Shown here one piece after another: positions 1 to 7,800 of a stretch of 27,118 bases of DNA (position 1 is its first letter; each line of letters opens with the position of its first letter). Origin of the DNA: Limiplasma pullistercoris (GTDB lineage: Bacteria; Bacillota; Clostridia; Christensenellales; Aristaeellaceae); NCBI GenBank assembly GCA_018715165.1, contig DVMC01000084.1, forward strand, positions 1 through 27,118, given 5' to 3'. The notes below the pieces were generated by a model that made no database searches, was not told where the DNA came from, and saw nothing but the letters and a program-made list of their open reading frames with translations. The position numbers and the translations under genes were made by a program.

Positions 1-384
1 CTTTCGCTCTACAGCCAGGGTGCGGACGTGGTGTACGCCGTGGCGGGCAAGACCGGCCTGGGCGTGTTTGAGGCCGCGCAGGAGCAGGGCAAGTACGCCG
101 TGGGCGTGGACAGCGACCAGAAGTACATCAACCCCGACGCGATCATCTGCTCCATGCTCAAGCGCGTGGGCGACAGCGTGTACGACGTGATTAGCAACTA
201 CCTGGAGGACGGAGTGTTTGACGGCGGCGCCATCTGGAACGCCGACATGTCCAGCGGCCTGGTGGGCCTTGGCTATGGCGACGACACCATGACCCAGCAG
301 GTCTCCGACGAGCTAAAGGCCGAGGTGGAGGCGCTGGCCGAAAAGATCATCGCGGGCGAAATCGTGGTCGAAAGCACCCGCTGA
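1..384 (+). CDS. BMP-family substrate-binding protein (C-terminal part)
   Basis: This is the carboxyl-terminal part of an extracellular substrate-binding protein of the BMP (basic membrane protein / PnrA-like) family; the start lies before the window. About 127 residues are readable from base 1. They include the family signature around VAGKTGLGVFEAA, the GVDSDQ strand and the late segment near GAIWNADMSSGLVGLGYG. In this family the protein binds purine nucleosides and delivers them to an ABC importer. That fits the double-ATPase subunit and two permeases that follow on the same strand. The reading frame ends in TGA at 382-384. A GC-rich hairpin directly downstream could trim read-through so that the binding protein is made in excess over the transporter. 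The nucleoside substrate is inferred from family and neighbours; other BMP ligands are possible. Confidence 0.9.
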   Translation, partial: LSLYSQGADVVYAVAGKTGLGVFEAAQEQGKYAVGVDSDQKYINPDAIICSMLKRVGDSVYDVISNYLEDGVFDGGAIWNADMSSGLVGLGYGDDTMTQQVSDELKAEVEALAEKIIAGEIVVESTR

Positions 385-406
385 ACCGCTATGGAAAAAA
401 ACAGGG

Positions 407-442
407 GGCCCCTTGCAGGCGTTTGCCGCGCAAGGGGCCTTT
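407..442 (+). terminator. Attenuator-like hairpin after the binding-protein gene
   Basis: A perfect 10-bp stem, GGCCCCTTGC (407-416) and GCAAGGGGCC (430-439), encloses a 13-base loop and is followed by only TTT. The weak T-run suggests partial termination or 3'-end protection of the binding-protein message rather than a full stop. The next gene begins only about 20 bases downstream and has no obvious promoter of its own. Confidence 0.5.
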
Positions 443-449
443 GCCAAAC

Positions 450-456
450 GGAGGAG
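450..456 (+). promoter_or_regulatory. Ribosome binding site that places the lipoprotein start at 463
   Basis: GGAGGAG lies 6 bases before ATG 463. The in-frame ATG at 391 would place the terminator-like hairpin inside the coding region and delay the signal peptide by 24 residues. The ATG at 457 is too close to this site. Confidence 0.7.
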
Positions 457-462
457 ATGCGC

Positions 463-1083
463 ATGAATCGAGGACGGACGGCCGCCGTGCTGCTGCTCTG
501 CCTGACGCTGCTGTGCGGCTGCGCGCGGGCGGACTGGGCGGACTGGGCGGAGGAGCAGGCGGAGGCGCTGTGCGCGCGCATGACGGCGCTGGCGGTGGAC
601 GAAGCGTATGTGAGCCTGTTCACCGGCAGCGAGGAGGTGCTCTCGCAGGTGGAGCGCATGGCGGCCAATGAGGGCCTGGAAATGGAGCAGGTCCGGCGCT
701 TTACGCTGCGCAGCGAATCCAGCTATGCGGACTATGTCGAGTGGGAAGGGCTGGAGCTGCCGGCATTGAGCGCGGTGGCGGGCGAGGAGCTTGAGCGGCG
801 GCTGGCTGCGATGCCGCCCAGCCTGCTTAACGGGCAGGCGGGCGCGGAGTGGCTGGCGGCCGCCAGCCTGCTCACCGTGAGCGAGACCTATCAGATGCCC
901 GAAGCGTTTGTCCCCTGCATTGTGCTGATGGACTTTGGCACGGAGGCGGACGTGATGGCGGTATTCACCCGGACGGGCGAGGATACCGTCACCGGGCAGG
1001 CTGTCTTTGTCAGCGCCGACGTGGTGGATGCGGGCATGGACGCGGTGCTGCTTCTGTATACGGAAGATGAGCCGGAGGAATAA
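463..1083 (+). CDS. Small lipoprotein in the nucleoside transporter operon
   Basis: This encodes a 206-residue exported lipoprotein that I do not recognise. Residues 1-19 form a basic start plus a leucine-rich core ending LLCG, and Cys20 is the expected lipidation site. The mature part is acidic and rich in alanine, glutamate and leucine. It has no membrane segment after the signal and no catalytic motif I can name. A short duplicated stretch (DWADWA, a 9-base tandem repeat near 529-547) follows the anchor. The gene sits between the binding-protein gene and the ATPase gene. It stops 3 bases before ATG 1087, and the ATPase ribosome binding site (GGAGGAA) lies in its last codons, so co-translation is likely. 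A role in ligand capture or transporter support is inferred from position only. I chose start 463 from ribosome-site spacing and signal-peptide position. Confidence 0.8.
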   Translation: MNRGRTAAVLLLCLTLLCGCARADWADWAEEQAEALCARMTALAVDEAYVSLFTGSEEVLSQVERMAANEGLEMEQVRRFTLRSESSYADYVEWEGLELPALSAVAGEELERRLAAMPPSLLNGQAGAEWLAAASLLTVSETYQMPEAFVPCIVLMDFGTEADVMAVFTRTGEDTVTGQAVFVSADVVDAGMDAVLLLYTEDEPEE

Positions 1084-1086
1084 CCG

Positions 1087-2646
1087 ATGAACGACGCTTC
1101 GACGGGTGCGGAGATCGTCCGCTTTTCCCATGTGAGCAAGCAGTACCCCGGCACGCTCGCCAACGACGACGTGAGCCTGTCCATCCGCCGGGGTGAGGTG
1201 TTCGCGCTGGTGGGGGAGAATGGCGCGGGGAAGTCCACGCTGATGAACCTGCTCTATGGCCTGCAGGCGCCCACGCTGGGGGATATCTACATCAAGGGAG
1301 AAAAGACCGGCCCCCAGCACGGGCCGGAAAACGCCATGCGCATGGGCGTTAGCATGGTGCATCAGCATTTCAAGCTGGTGCCCAGCTTCACCGTGGCGCA
1401 GAACGTCATGCTGGGGCACGAGCCCCGGCGCGGCCTGTTTTACGATGGACGCGAGGCGGAGGAAACGGTGCGCAGGCTCTCGGGCGAATACGGGTTGAAG
1501 GTGGAGCCGGGCGACGTGGTGCGCGACCTGAGCGTGGGCATTCAGCAGCGCGTGGAGATTCTCAAGGCGCTGCGAACGGGCGCGGACGTGCTGATTCTGG
1601 ACGAGCCGACCGCCGTCCTCACCCCGCAGGAGGCCGAGGAGTTGTTTCAGGTCATCCGCCGCGTGGTGGAGGAGAAGAACATGACCGTCATCCTCATCAC
1701 GCACCGCCTTCCGGAGGTGATGCGCGTGAGCGACCGCGTGGGCGTGATGCGCCGCGGCAGGCTGGAAAAGGTCATGGAGACGCGCGAAACCAGCGAGCGG
1801 GAAATCGCCTCGCTGATGGTGGGGCGCGACGTGCTCTTCGGCGACCTGCCCGGCGGGCAGGCGGCAGGAGAGGAGCGGTTGGTCATCCGTGGCCTGTGCG
1901 CCCTGAACGACCGGGGGCTCCCGGCGCTTCGCGGCATGGACCTGACCGTGCGCGCAGGCGAGGTGGTCGGCGTGTGCGGCGTGGAGGGCAACGGCCAGAC
2001 CGAGCTGGCCGAGTGCGTGGCGGGCATGAGACCCGTTACGGGCGGCAGCGTCACCCTGTGCGGGCGCGACGTGACCGGACAGACGCCCGGACGCATCCGG
2101 GAGGCAGGGCTTAGCTATATTCCGGAGGACCGCATCTCCACCGGCATGGATGTGAAGGCCAGCGTGGCGGAAAACCTGATCGTGGGCAAGCAGCGCACGC
2201 CGGCCTTCAGCCGCCTGGGCATCCACCTCAGGCGCGGGCAGGTGAAGAAATACGCGCAGAAGCTGGCGCAGGCGTTTGATATCCGCACCGCCGGCGTGGA
2301 GGAACCCGCCGGCTCCCTCAGCGGCGGCAACATGCAGAAGGTCGTGCTGGCGCGCGAGTTCTCCTTCGGTTCGCCCGTGCTGCTGGTGTGTCAGCCCACG
2401 CGCGGCGTGGACATCGGCGCGACGGAATTCATCCATGAGCGCATCGTGGAAAAGCGCGATCAGGGCTGCGCCGTGCTGCTCATCAGCGCGGACCTGGACG
2501 AGCTGATGCGCTTGAGCGACCGGCTGGTTACGGTGTTTGAAGGAAAGGTGACGGGCCGCTTCCGCACGGTGGATGTGACGAGGGAAGAAATCGGGTACTA
2601 CATGACGGGCGGCCATCAGGACGAAAAGGAGGCGGAGGCGCGGTGA
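1087..2646 (+). CDS. Nucleoside-type ABC importer, double ATPase subunit (NupA/YufO-like)
   Basis: This 519-residue protein has two ABC ATPase domains and energises the importer from the cytoplasmic side. Domain 1 has an intact Walker A (GENGAGKST, residues 43-51), signature LSVGIQQR (148-155), Walker B ending LILDEP (169-174) and His206 in the H-loop. Domain 2 has a degenerate Walker A (GVEGNGQTE, no Lys), signature LSGGNMQK from residue 411, and a CQPTRGVDIGA segment. There Gln replaces the Walker B Asp/Glu, as is usual in the second domain of BMP-linked nucleoside transporters. Sugar importers of the RbsA type normally keep DEPTRG, so this supports a nucleoside rather than sugar substrate. 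The gene overlaps the next by 4 bases (GTGA), so the two are translationally coupled. Length is normal for the family. Confidence 0.92.
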   Translation: MNDASTGAEIVRFSHVSKQYPGTLANDDVSLSIRRGEVFALVGENGAGKSTLMNLLYGLQAPTLGDIYIKGEKTGPQHGPENAMRMGVSMVHQHFKLVPSFTVAQNVMLGHEPRRGLFYDGREAEETVRRLSGEYGLKVEPGDVVRDLSVGIQQRVEILKALRTGADVLILDEPTAVLTPQEAEELFQVIRRVVEEKNMTVILITHRLPEVMRVSDRVGVMRRGRLEKVMETRETSEREIASLMVGRDVLFGDLPGGQAAGEERLVIRGLCALNDRGLPALRGMDLTVRAGEVVGVCGVEGNGQTELAECVAGMRPVTGGSVTLCGRDVTGQTPGRIREAGLSYIPEDRISTGMDVKASVAENLIVGKQRTPAFSRLGIHLRRGQVKKYAQKLAQAFDIRTAGVEEPAGSLSGGNMQKVVLAREFSFGSPVLLVCQPTRGVDIGATEFIHERIVEKRDQGCAVLLISADLDELMRLSDRLVTVFEGKVTGRFRTVDVTREEIGYYMTGGHQDEKEAEAR

Positions 2647-3764
2647 ACGGGTTGATGCAATCCCTGCGGGCGCTGGCGCGCCTCAAACCCGCGCAGAAGC
2701 TGACGCGGGATTACCTGGTTTCGCTGCTCACTGCGGTGCTGCTGGCGCTGGCGGTGGGCGCGGGCATCATGCTGGTGTGCGGCCACAACCCCCTTGAGGG
2801 CTATGGCGCGCTGATCGAAGGCGCGCTGGGCAAGCCCCGCGCCATTGGAAACACCCTGGCCAAGACCGTGACCCTGTGCCTGACGGGCCTGGCCATGAGC
2901 CTGGCGGCCAAGGCCGGCGTGTTCAACGTGGGCGGCGAGGGACAGCTCTACCTTGGCGCGATGGCGGCGGCCGTGGTGGGCGCGCAGCTGGACGCGCCCG
3001 CGTGGCTGGTTACGCTGCTGTCGCTGCTGGCGGCCATGGCGGCGGGCGGGCTGTACGCGCTCCTGCCCGGCGCATTGAAGGTCAAATGGAAGGTGGACGA
3101 GGTCATCACCACCATCATGCTCAATTCCGTGGCCATCTACTTTTGCAGCTATCTGGCCAACGGTCCGCTCAAAACCGCCGAGCGCGGCATCGCCACCGGC
3201 ACGGACAGCATCATGGCCGAGGCGGCCTTCACGCCGCTCATCAAGTTGAGCAACCTGACCACCGGCGTATTCTACGCCGCGGCGGTCGCGCTGATCGTGT
3301 GGTATGTGATGAGCCGGTCATCCGTGGGCTTTGAAATGAAGCTGACCGGCGAAAACGACCGCTTCGCGCGCTACGGCGGCATCCGCACCGGGAGCCTCAT
3401 GCTGTGGGCCATGGTCTTTAGCGGCGCGATCTGCGGGCTGGTGGGCATGCTGGAGGTGTTCGGCCTGCACAAGCGGTTTTTGACCACCGTGAGCAACGAG
3501 TTTTACTTCGACGGCATGCTGGTGGCCATGATCATGCGCTACAATCCCTTCGGCGTCATTCTGATGAGCTTTTTCTTCGCAGTGCTCAGCATCGGCAGCA
3601 AATCCATGGAATTGAGCGCCGGGGTATCCAGCGAGCTGATTCTGATTGTGCAATCCATCATCATCTTCTTCATGGCGGCGGAGGGCGGCATCCGCAAGAC
3701 GCTGGGCGAGCGGGCGGCGCTTCGGCGCGCACGGGCCGCGGCCGGGGAAAGGGGGCGCGGCTGA
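2643..3764 (+). CDS. Nucleoside-type ABC importer permease 1 (NupB/YufP-like)
   Basis: This 373-residue polytopic membrane protein forms one half of the channel of the BMP-linked importer. About nine to ten hydrophobic segments are visible. The family motifs NVGGEGQLYLGA and ITTIMLNSVAIYF are present in the first half. The start is GTG at 2643, overlapping the TGA of the ATPase gene; AAAAGGAGG sits about 10 bases upstream. An in-frame ATG at 2655 is possible but poorer. The C-terminus is a basic, arginine-rich cytoplasmic tail. It shares one base with the next gene (TGATG at 3762-3766), so ATPase, permease 1 and permease 2 should be made in fixed ratio. The assignment rests on motifs plus gene order, which match the usual binding protein - ATPase - permease - permease arrangement. 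Confidence 0.9.
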   Translation: MNGLMQSLRALARLKPAQKLTRDYLVSLLTAVLLALAVGAGIMLVCGHNPLEGYGALIEGALGKPRAIGNTLAKTVTLCLTGLAMSLAAKAGVFNVGGEGQLYLGAMAAAVVGAQLDAPAWLVTLLSLLAAMAAGGLYALLPGALKVKWKVDEVITTIMLNSVAIYFCSYLANGPLKTAERGIATGTDSIMAEAAFTPLIKLSNLTTGVFYAAAVALIVWYVMSRSSVGFEMKLTGENDRFARYGGIRTGSLMLWAMVFSGAICGLVGMLEVFGLHKRFLTTVSNEFYFDGMLVAMIMRYNPFGVILMSFFFAVLSIGSKSMELSAGVSSELILIVQSIIIFFMAAEGGIRKTLGERAALRRARAAAGERGRG

Positions 3765-4669
3765 TGGGCGAGGTCCTCAACATTCTGCTTCTGCAAAACG
3801 CGCTGCGCACCGCCACGCCCGTGGTGCTGGCGGCGCTGGGCTGCCTGATGACCCAGCATGTGAACATCACCAACATCGGCATCGAGGGCATGATGCTGAC
3901 CGGCGCGTTCTTCGCGGTGCTGGGCAGCTACTTCGCGGGCAGCTGGGTCGCGGGCGTCGCGTGCGCGCTGCTGGTGGGGCTGTTGCTGGGCCTGTTCTAC
4001 TATGTATTCGTCATCAAGTTCAAAAGCGATGAATTTATCATCGGCGTGGCGCTGAACATCTTCGCGGGCGGGCTGACGGTGTTCCTTCTGCGCAACATCT
4101 TTGACGTGAAGGGCTCGTTTTCCGACCCCGCGATCGTACCCCTGCCCACGATCGAGATTCCGCTGATCAAGGACATCCCCGTGATCGGCCCCCTGCTCAG
4201 CGGCAACACGCTGCTGGTTTATGTCAGTTGGCTGCTGGTGCCCGTGTGCTGGGCGTTTATCTACAAGACGCCCATGGGCTTCCACCTGCGGGCGTCGGGC
4301 GAATACCCCGACGCGCTGACCGCTGCGGGCAGGAGCCCCGAACGCATGAAATGCCTGGCCAGCGTGCTGTGCGGGCTGCTTAGCGCGCTGGCGGGCGCGC
4401 ACCTGTCGCTGGGTTATCTGACGATGTTCTCGGAGAATATGAGCGCCTCGCGCGGATATGTGGCGTTCGCCTGCGTCATCTTTGGCCGCGGCAACCCGCC
4501 CAGGGTGTTTCTGGCAGCGCTGCTGTTCGGGTTCATCGAGGCGCTGGGTCTGCGCATGCAAAAGTACATGCCCAGCGACCTGACCGCCATGGCGCCCTAT
4601 GTGGTCACGGTGGTGATGATGGTGGCTGTGGTGCTGATGGAGCGCAGAAAGCGCCGACGCGCGGCGTGA
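3764..4669 (+). CDS. Nucleoside-type ABC importer permease 2 (NupC/YufQ-like)
   Basis: This 301-residue polytopic permease is the second membrane half of the importer. It has the family motif NITNIGIEGMMLTGAFFAVL near the N-terminus, followed by EFIIGVALNIFAGG. About eight hydrophobic spans are visible, and it ends in an RRKRRRAA tail on the expected cytoplasmic side. The ATG overlaps the preceding TGA by one base. It is the last gene of the operon, and a long two-way hairpin follows 13 bases downstream. Its shorter length than permease 1 is normal: in this family the two permeases are paralogues of unequal size. Confidence 0.9.
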   Translation: MGEVLNILLLQNALRTATPVVLAALGCLMTQHVNITNIGIEGMMLTGAFFAVLGSYFAGSWVAGVACALLVGLLLGLFYYVFVIKFKSDEFIIGVALNIFAGGLTVFLLRNIFDVKGSFSDPAIVPLPTIEIPLIKDIPVIGPLLSGNTLLVYVSWLLVPVCWAFIYKTPMGFHLRASGEYPDALTAAGRSPERMKCLASVLCGLLSALAGAHLSLGYLTMFSENMSASRGYVAFACVIFGRGNPPRVFLAALLFGFIEALGLRMQKYMPSDLTAMAPYVVTVVMMVAVVLMERRKRRRAA

Positions 4670-4682
4670 GAAAATGGGAAAA

Positions 4683-4732
4683 GAAAGACGCCGGTCGTGT
4701 GGCATGAAAAAGCCGCGCGACTGGCGTCTTTC
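4683..4732. terminator. Two-way terminator between convergent operons
   Basis: The 15-base arms GAAAGACGCCGGTCG (4683-4697) and CGACTGGCGTCTTTC (4718-4732) pair fully except for one G-T wobble. The ends of the arms supply A-rich and T-rich flanks on both strands. It lies between the end of the importer operon (plus) and the end of the gene at 4758 (minus), so it can stop transcription from both sides. Confidence 0.75.
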
Positions 4733-4757
4733 TGTGGAACGGTTCGCGCGGCGCGGT

Positions 4758-6899
4758 TTATTCGGTTTCGGCGGTGGGATCGATCAGATCGGAGCGGCCG
4801 ATGCCGATGATCTCGGTGGTGGTGCGCGGGTAGGTGCGTCCGCCGCTGTAGGTACCTACGCGCGTGATGCGCTGGCCCATGAAGGTGAAGGCGGCCGTCT
4901 GCCCGCCGTCGAGGTTGATGGCAAGCGTGCAGCCGGTTTGGCGCATCAGCTCGCACAGGTCCGGAAGGCTTATGCCGACGCTTTCCTTGCCCATACGTCC
5001 TTCCACCACTACGGCCACATAATGGCCGTTTTCGTACATGCCTACGGCGCAGCGCGGTTCATTGTACACGCCCCGTGCGGACTGGACCACATAGGGGTTG
5101 ATCTCCTCGCCGCGGAACAGCCATGGACCGAAGGAAAAGACGTCCACCGCGCCCATCCTGAGATAGTCTTCGGCGATATGGGCGTTGAAGTCAAACACGT
5201 CCCAGTCACCGTTGGAGAACATGGCCAGGGTATCGAGATTGGGGAATTTGTCGCGCAGGGTTTTGGGGGCGTCGTCATAAAGCACCTCTCCGCCCCGGAT
5301 GATGATGCCCACCGTGAGGCCTCTCCCGGTGCGGTAGGTGTAGTAGTCCGTGTTCATGCCGAAAACCACCTGATTTTCCGTGGCGATGCGCGCGGGCTGC
5401 ACGTGCTGGCGCTCGGGATCGGAGGGGTCAAAGAGCACGGAACCGAAACGATTGACCGACGTGTCGGCAAATACTTCGGCTTCATACCAGGTGATGGGCC
5501 CCTCCTGATCGAAAAACCGGTCTATGCGCACCACCAGCGAGGGGGAAGCGTAGAACCAGAGCCCCGCCTCCTCGTCCCAGAGCACCTGCTCGCCCTCAAC
5601 GGGATAGCCCAGCGCGTCGCGCTCGCAGGCCAGAGAAGCCGGCCATTCACAGGTAACCTCCGGCCGGGCAAAATCGATATGCTCGGGGGCAGGGGTGGCG
5701 TAGGCCGAGGGGTTGACGCCGCCGGGAACGACGTTTTCAAACAGGTCGTTGCGCGCAACATCCTTGCCCACGGTGGTGTAGGCCAGCCCGAAGAGCGCGC
5801 AGCTGTACGGCCCCTCGTCGGTTACGACATAATTGGTATTCTGCTGCGTCACATGCAGCGCATAAGCATCCTGCGCCGCCTGCAGGCCTGTACGCCCGCC
5901 GAGCGAGGAGAGCGGCACGTTCCAGTCCAATTCCAGCGGGTCGTCGCCGTAGAGATGCAGGTAGAGCTTCTGCACGGTCCACAGGCCATACTCCGCCGCA
6001 GATTCGCTTTCGACATCCAGCCGCATGCAGTTTTGCACGCAATACAGCGCGACATCGGCACACACGCGGTGCGCGCCGTGGCCATACTCGCCGTTTACAT
6101 CGTGGCTGACGACCACGTCGGGCCGGTAGCGGCGGATCTGCTCCATGACAAAGGCGCGCGCCTGGGCTTTGGGCCATTTCCTGTAGCCCTCCTCCAGAGA
6201 GTAGGAGTAGCCGTCATAGAAGGGACCGATCACCGGATAGCTGTGCACGCCCACCTCCCACAGGCCGTTGAGCAGCTCGCTCATGCGGGTGGTGTTGGAA
6301 TCGGTCATGTAGACCACCACGGTCTTTTTGCCCTGCTCCGTGGCATAGGTGGGGAGCAGGCCGCCGAAATAGATCAGCTCGTCATCGGGATGGGCGGCCA
6401 GCACCAACAGATCGGCCTTCTCCGGCGCCGGCTCCCACACCTGCACCCAGGAAGGCAAGTCTCCCTCCCCCAGCACGAACAGCTCGTTGATGATCAGGGA
6501 CTGCGCCTTGTCAAAGCGTGCCCACAGTCGAAAGTGCGTTACGCCGCCCAGCTCCACGCAGGTGTGCATATAGTCGGTTCCGCCGGAAACCAGCGGAACC
6601 CATTCATCGTCCACCTGCGTTTCCACGCGCCACTCATCGGGCATGACGGCGAAGCACACATAGAGGCAGCCGGCGGGCGTGGCTTCGTCGGTGGTACATT
6701 CAATCCAGGTTTCCCGGCGCTCGCGTCCGGTCCAACGGGTGGTATATTGGCGGTCATACAGACGCGCGACGTCGTTGCCGCCGGAGGTTCGGATCTCACA
6801 GGCTGCGGTGATGTCCTGCGCCTGGGAGGCCGCGCCGCTTATGGCGGGAAGCAGCAGCAACGCTCCCAGAAGCAGCAGACACAAAAACAGTTTTTTCAT
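4758..6899 (-). CDS. Exported PIG-L/LmbE-type deacetylase fused to a phosphodiester glycosidase domain
   Basis: This 713-residue exported protein has four parts. Residues 1-23 form a signal peptide. About 30-145 look like a discoidin (F5/8 C) type sugar-binding sandwich. About 161-385 form a PIG-L/LmbE deacetylase domain with the metal motif AHPDDE (169-174) and the partner motif HDVNGEYGHGAH (266-277), all expected ligands intact. About 455-705 resemble the NAGPA phosphodiester glycosidase domain, with a GMNTDYY segment (514-520) and the family LDGG turn (663-666). Known PIG-L enzymes remove the acetyl group from GlcNAc conjugates; known NAGPA enzymes cut GlcNAc-phosphodiester bonds. I infer a secreted enzyme that trims and deacetylates GlcNAc on a phosphodiester-linked surface polymer or glycolipid. 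The start ATG 6899 has a GAGGTGA site that overlaps the stop of the upstream gene, so the pair is coupled. No sorting signal or second membrane span is visible. Confidence 0.85.
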   Translation of the reverse strand: MKKLFLCLLLLGALLLLPAISGAASQAQDITAACEIRTSGGNDVARLYDRQYTTRWTGRERRETWIECTTDEATPAGCLYVCFAVMPDEWRVETQVDDEWVPLVSGGTDYMHTCVELGGVTHFRLWARFDKAQSLIINELFVLGEGDLPSWVQVWEPAPEKADLLVLAAHPDDELIYFGGLLPTYATEQGKKTVVVYMTDSNTTRMSELLNGLWEVGVHSYPVIGPFYDGYSYSLEEGYRKWPKAQARAFVMEQIRRYRPDVVVSHDVNGEYGHGAHRVCADVALYCVQNCMRLDVESESAAEYGLWTVQKLYLHLYGDDPLELDWNVPLSSLGGRTGLQAAQDAYALHVTQQNTNYVVTDEGPYSCALFGLAYTTVGKDVARNDLFENVVPGGVNPSAYATPAPEHIDFARPEVTCEWPASLACERDALGYPVEGEQVLWDEEAGLWFYASPSLVVRIDRFFDQEGPITWYEAEVFADTSVNRFGSVLFDPSDPERQHVQPARIATENQVVFGMNTDYYTYRTGRGLTVGIIIRGGEVLYDDAPKTLRDKFPNLDTLAMFSNGDWDVFDFNAHIAEDYLRMGAVDVFSFGPWLFRGEEINPYVVQSARGVYNEPRCAVGMYENGHYVAVVVEGRMGKESVGISLPDLCELMRQTGCTLAINLDGGQTAAFTFMGQRITRVGTYSGGRTYPRTTTEIIGIGRSDLIDPTAETE

Positions 6900-6906
6900 G
6901 GGGAGC

Positions 6907-7608
6907 TCACCTCGTCAGGCGGTAGGGATCCTCAAGCGTGCCGCTGCCGGCCAGCTCCAGGCCTGTCAGGGACAGCCGAACGGCGGGACGCACCCCTTCG
7001 TTCATCACCACGCAGCGAATATAACCCAAGCGCCCATCCACTTTGGTGCAGCGGGTGCCATAGGCTTTGGTCGAGGACTGCGACCGCGTCCAGTACGGGG
7101 AAGAACCGTTGGAATAGCGGAAGAGCCCGTTGGCAAGCGCGTAGGGAGTGCCGTAGCCCTGACGGGCTTTATCGCTGGAGAAGCCGTACTCCCGGTTTTT
7201 CAGATCCTCTCCGGTGGCCAGAAAGAGGTAGCCCAGTTCATCGCTGAATACAAGGTGCTCCAGTTCTTCCGCGGTAAACCACTGTTCCAGCTTTTCCTCG
7301 TGCAAAAGCTGATACAGCTCCGTGAGGTTCCATTGGCCGCCGAAAGCCTCGTACTCCTCGTCATCTTCGTGCACGCGGTGGTTGAAGAGAATGGATTCGC
7401 TGTACAGGTAAGCCTCGCCGTCCTTCACTTCCAGCACGCGCCAGATGATATCCCGCACGCCGCCGTCCTCATCCTGGGGGCAACGGCCCAGCGCCACGTA
7501 CTCGTAACCCAGCTCGGAATCATAGCCGCGCAGCTCCACGGCGTGTGACAAGGCAGGCCAAAGCGCCAGAACCAAGGCGGACAGGATAAGAAGCGCTTTT
7601 TTCTTCAT
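6907..7608 (-). CDS. Exported DUF6273-like protein
   Basis: This 233-residue protein has an export signal: MKKK, a hydrophobic core, then cleavage probably after ALSHA (about residue 23). The mature part has the layout of DUF6273-like domains: IIWRVLEVKDGEAYLYSE early, SPYWTRSQ in the middle, and GYIRCVVMNEGVRPAVRLSL near the end. The family is secreted or surface-exposed in Firmicutes and its function is unknown to me. I place the start at ATG 7606-7608 rather than the in-frame ATG 15 bases upstream. GGAGG at 7617-7621 is 8 bases before it, and the upstream ATG has no ribosome site and overlaps this one. A good promoter lies 52 bases further upstream. The deacetylase-glycosidase gene begins 7 bases after this stop, so the two are one operon and may act on the same surface target. 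Confidence 0.75.
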   Translation of the reverse strand: MKKKALLILSALVLALWPALSHAVELRGYDSELGYEYVALGRCPQDEDGGVRDIIWRVLEVKDGEAYLYSESILFNHRVHEDDEEYEAFGGQWNLTELYQLLHEEKLEQWFTAEELEHLVFSDELGYLFLATGEDLKNREYGFSSDKARQGYGTPYALANGLFRYSNGSSPYWTRSQSSTKAYGTRCTKVDGRLGYIRCVVMNEGVRPAVRLSLTGLELAGSGTLEDPYRLTR

Positions 7609-7616
7609 GATAGAAA

Positions 7617-7621
7617 CCTCC
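7617..7621 (-). promoter_or_regulatory. Ribosome binding site fixing the start at 7608
   Basis: GGAGG on the minus strand, 8 bases before ATG 7608. It lies just inside the longer in-frame reading that begins at ATG 7623, so that earlier ATG is unlikely to be used. Confidence 0.75.
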
Positions 7622-7659
7622 ATAAAAATTCGCTATAAAATCATACATGATTTCAATAA

Positions 7660-7688
7660 ATTCTATTCCAAATTACAATATCAGGCAA
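7660..7688 (-). promoter_or_regulatory. Sigma-A-like promoter for the DUF6273 / deacetylase operon
   Basis: On the minus strand, TTGCCT (7683-7688) and TAGAAT (7660-7665) are separated by exactly 17 bases. The region is markedly AT-rich compared with the rest of the window. The predicted leader is about 45 bases long. Confidence 0.65.
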
Positions 7689-7757
7689 TACGTTTTTTGA
7701 CTTTTTCTTGTTTTTTCAGAGGCATATGCGAAGATGCGGCGGGATATGACGGCACAC

Positions 7758-7787
7758 AAAAAGACCCGGCCGCAAGGGACCGGGCCT
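7758..7787 (-). terminator. Terminator of the DUF1015 gene
   Basis: On the minus strand a 10-bp stem (arms 7778-7787 and 7762-7771, with two G-T wobbles) encloses a 6-base loop and is followed by TTTTT (7758-7762). It sits 13 bases after the stop codon at 7801. Confidence 0.85.
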
Positions 7788-7800
7788 GACTGTGCGCCTG

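Noticed and set aside
313..2616. Very long minus-strand reading frame opposite the lipoprotein and ATPase genes
   Set aside because: Rich in His, Ala, Arg and Gln with no domain; it mirrors the codon bias of the real plus-strand genes. Shadow frame.
4674..7247. 857-codon plus-strand frame opposite the deacetylase-glycosidase gene
   Set aside because: No ribosome site, begins in the terminator, low-complexity composition; the opposite strand has clear domains and a signal peptide.
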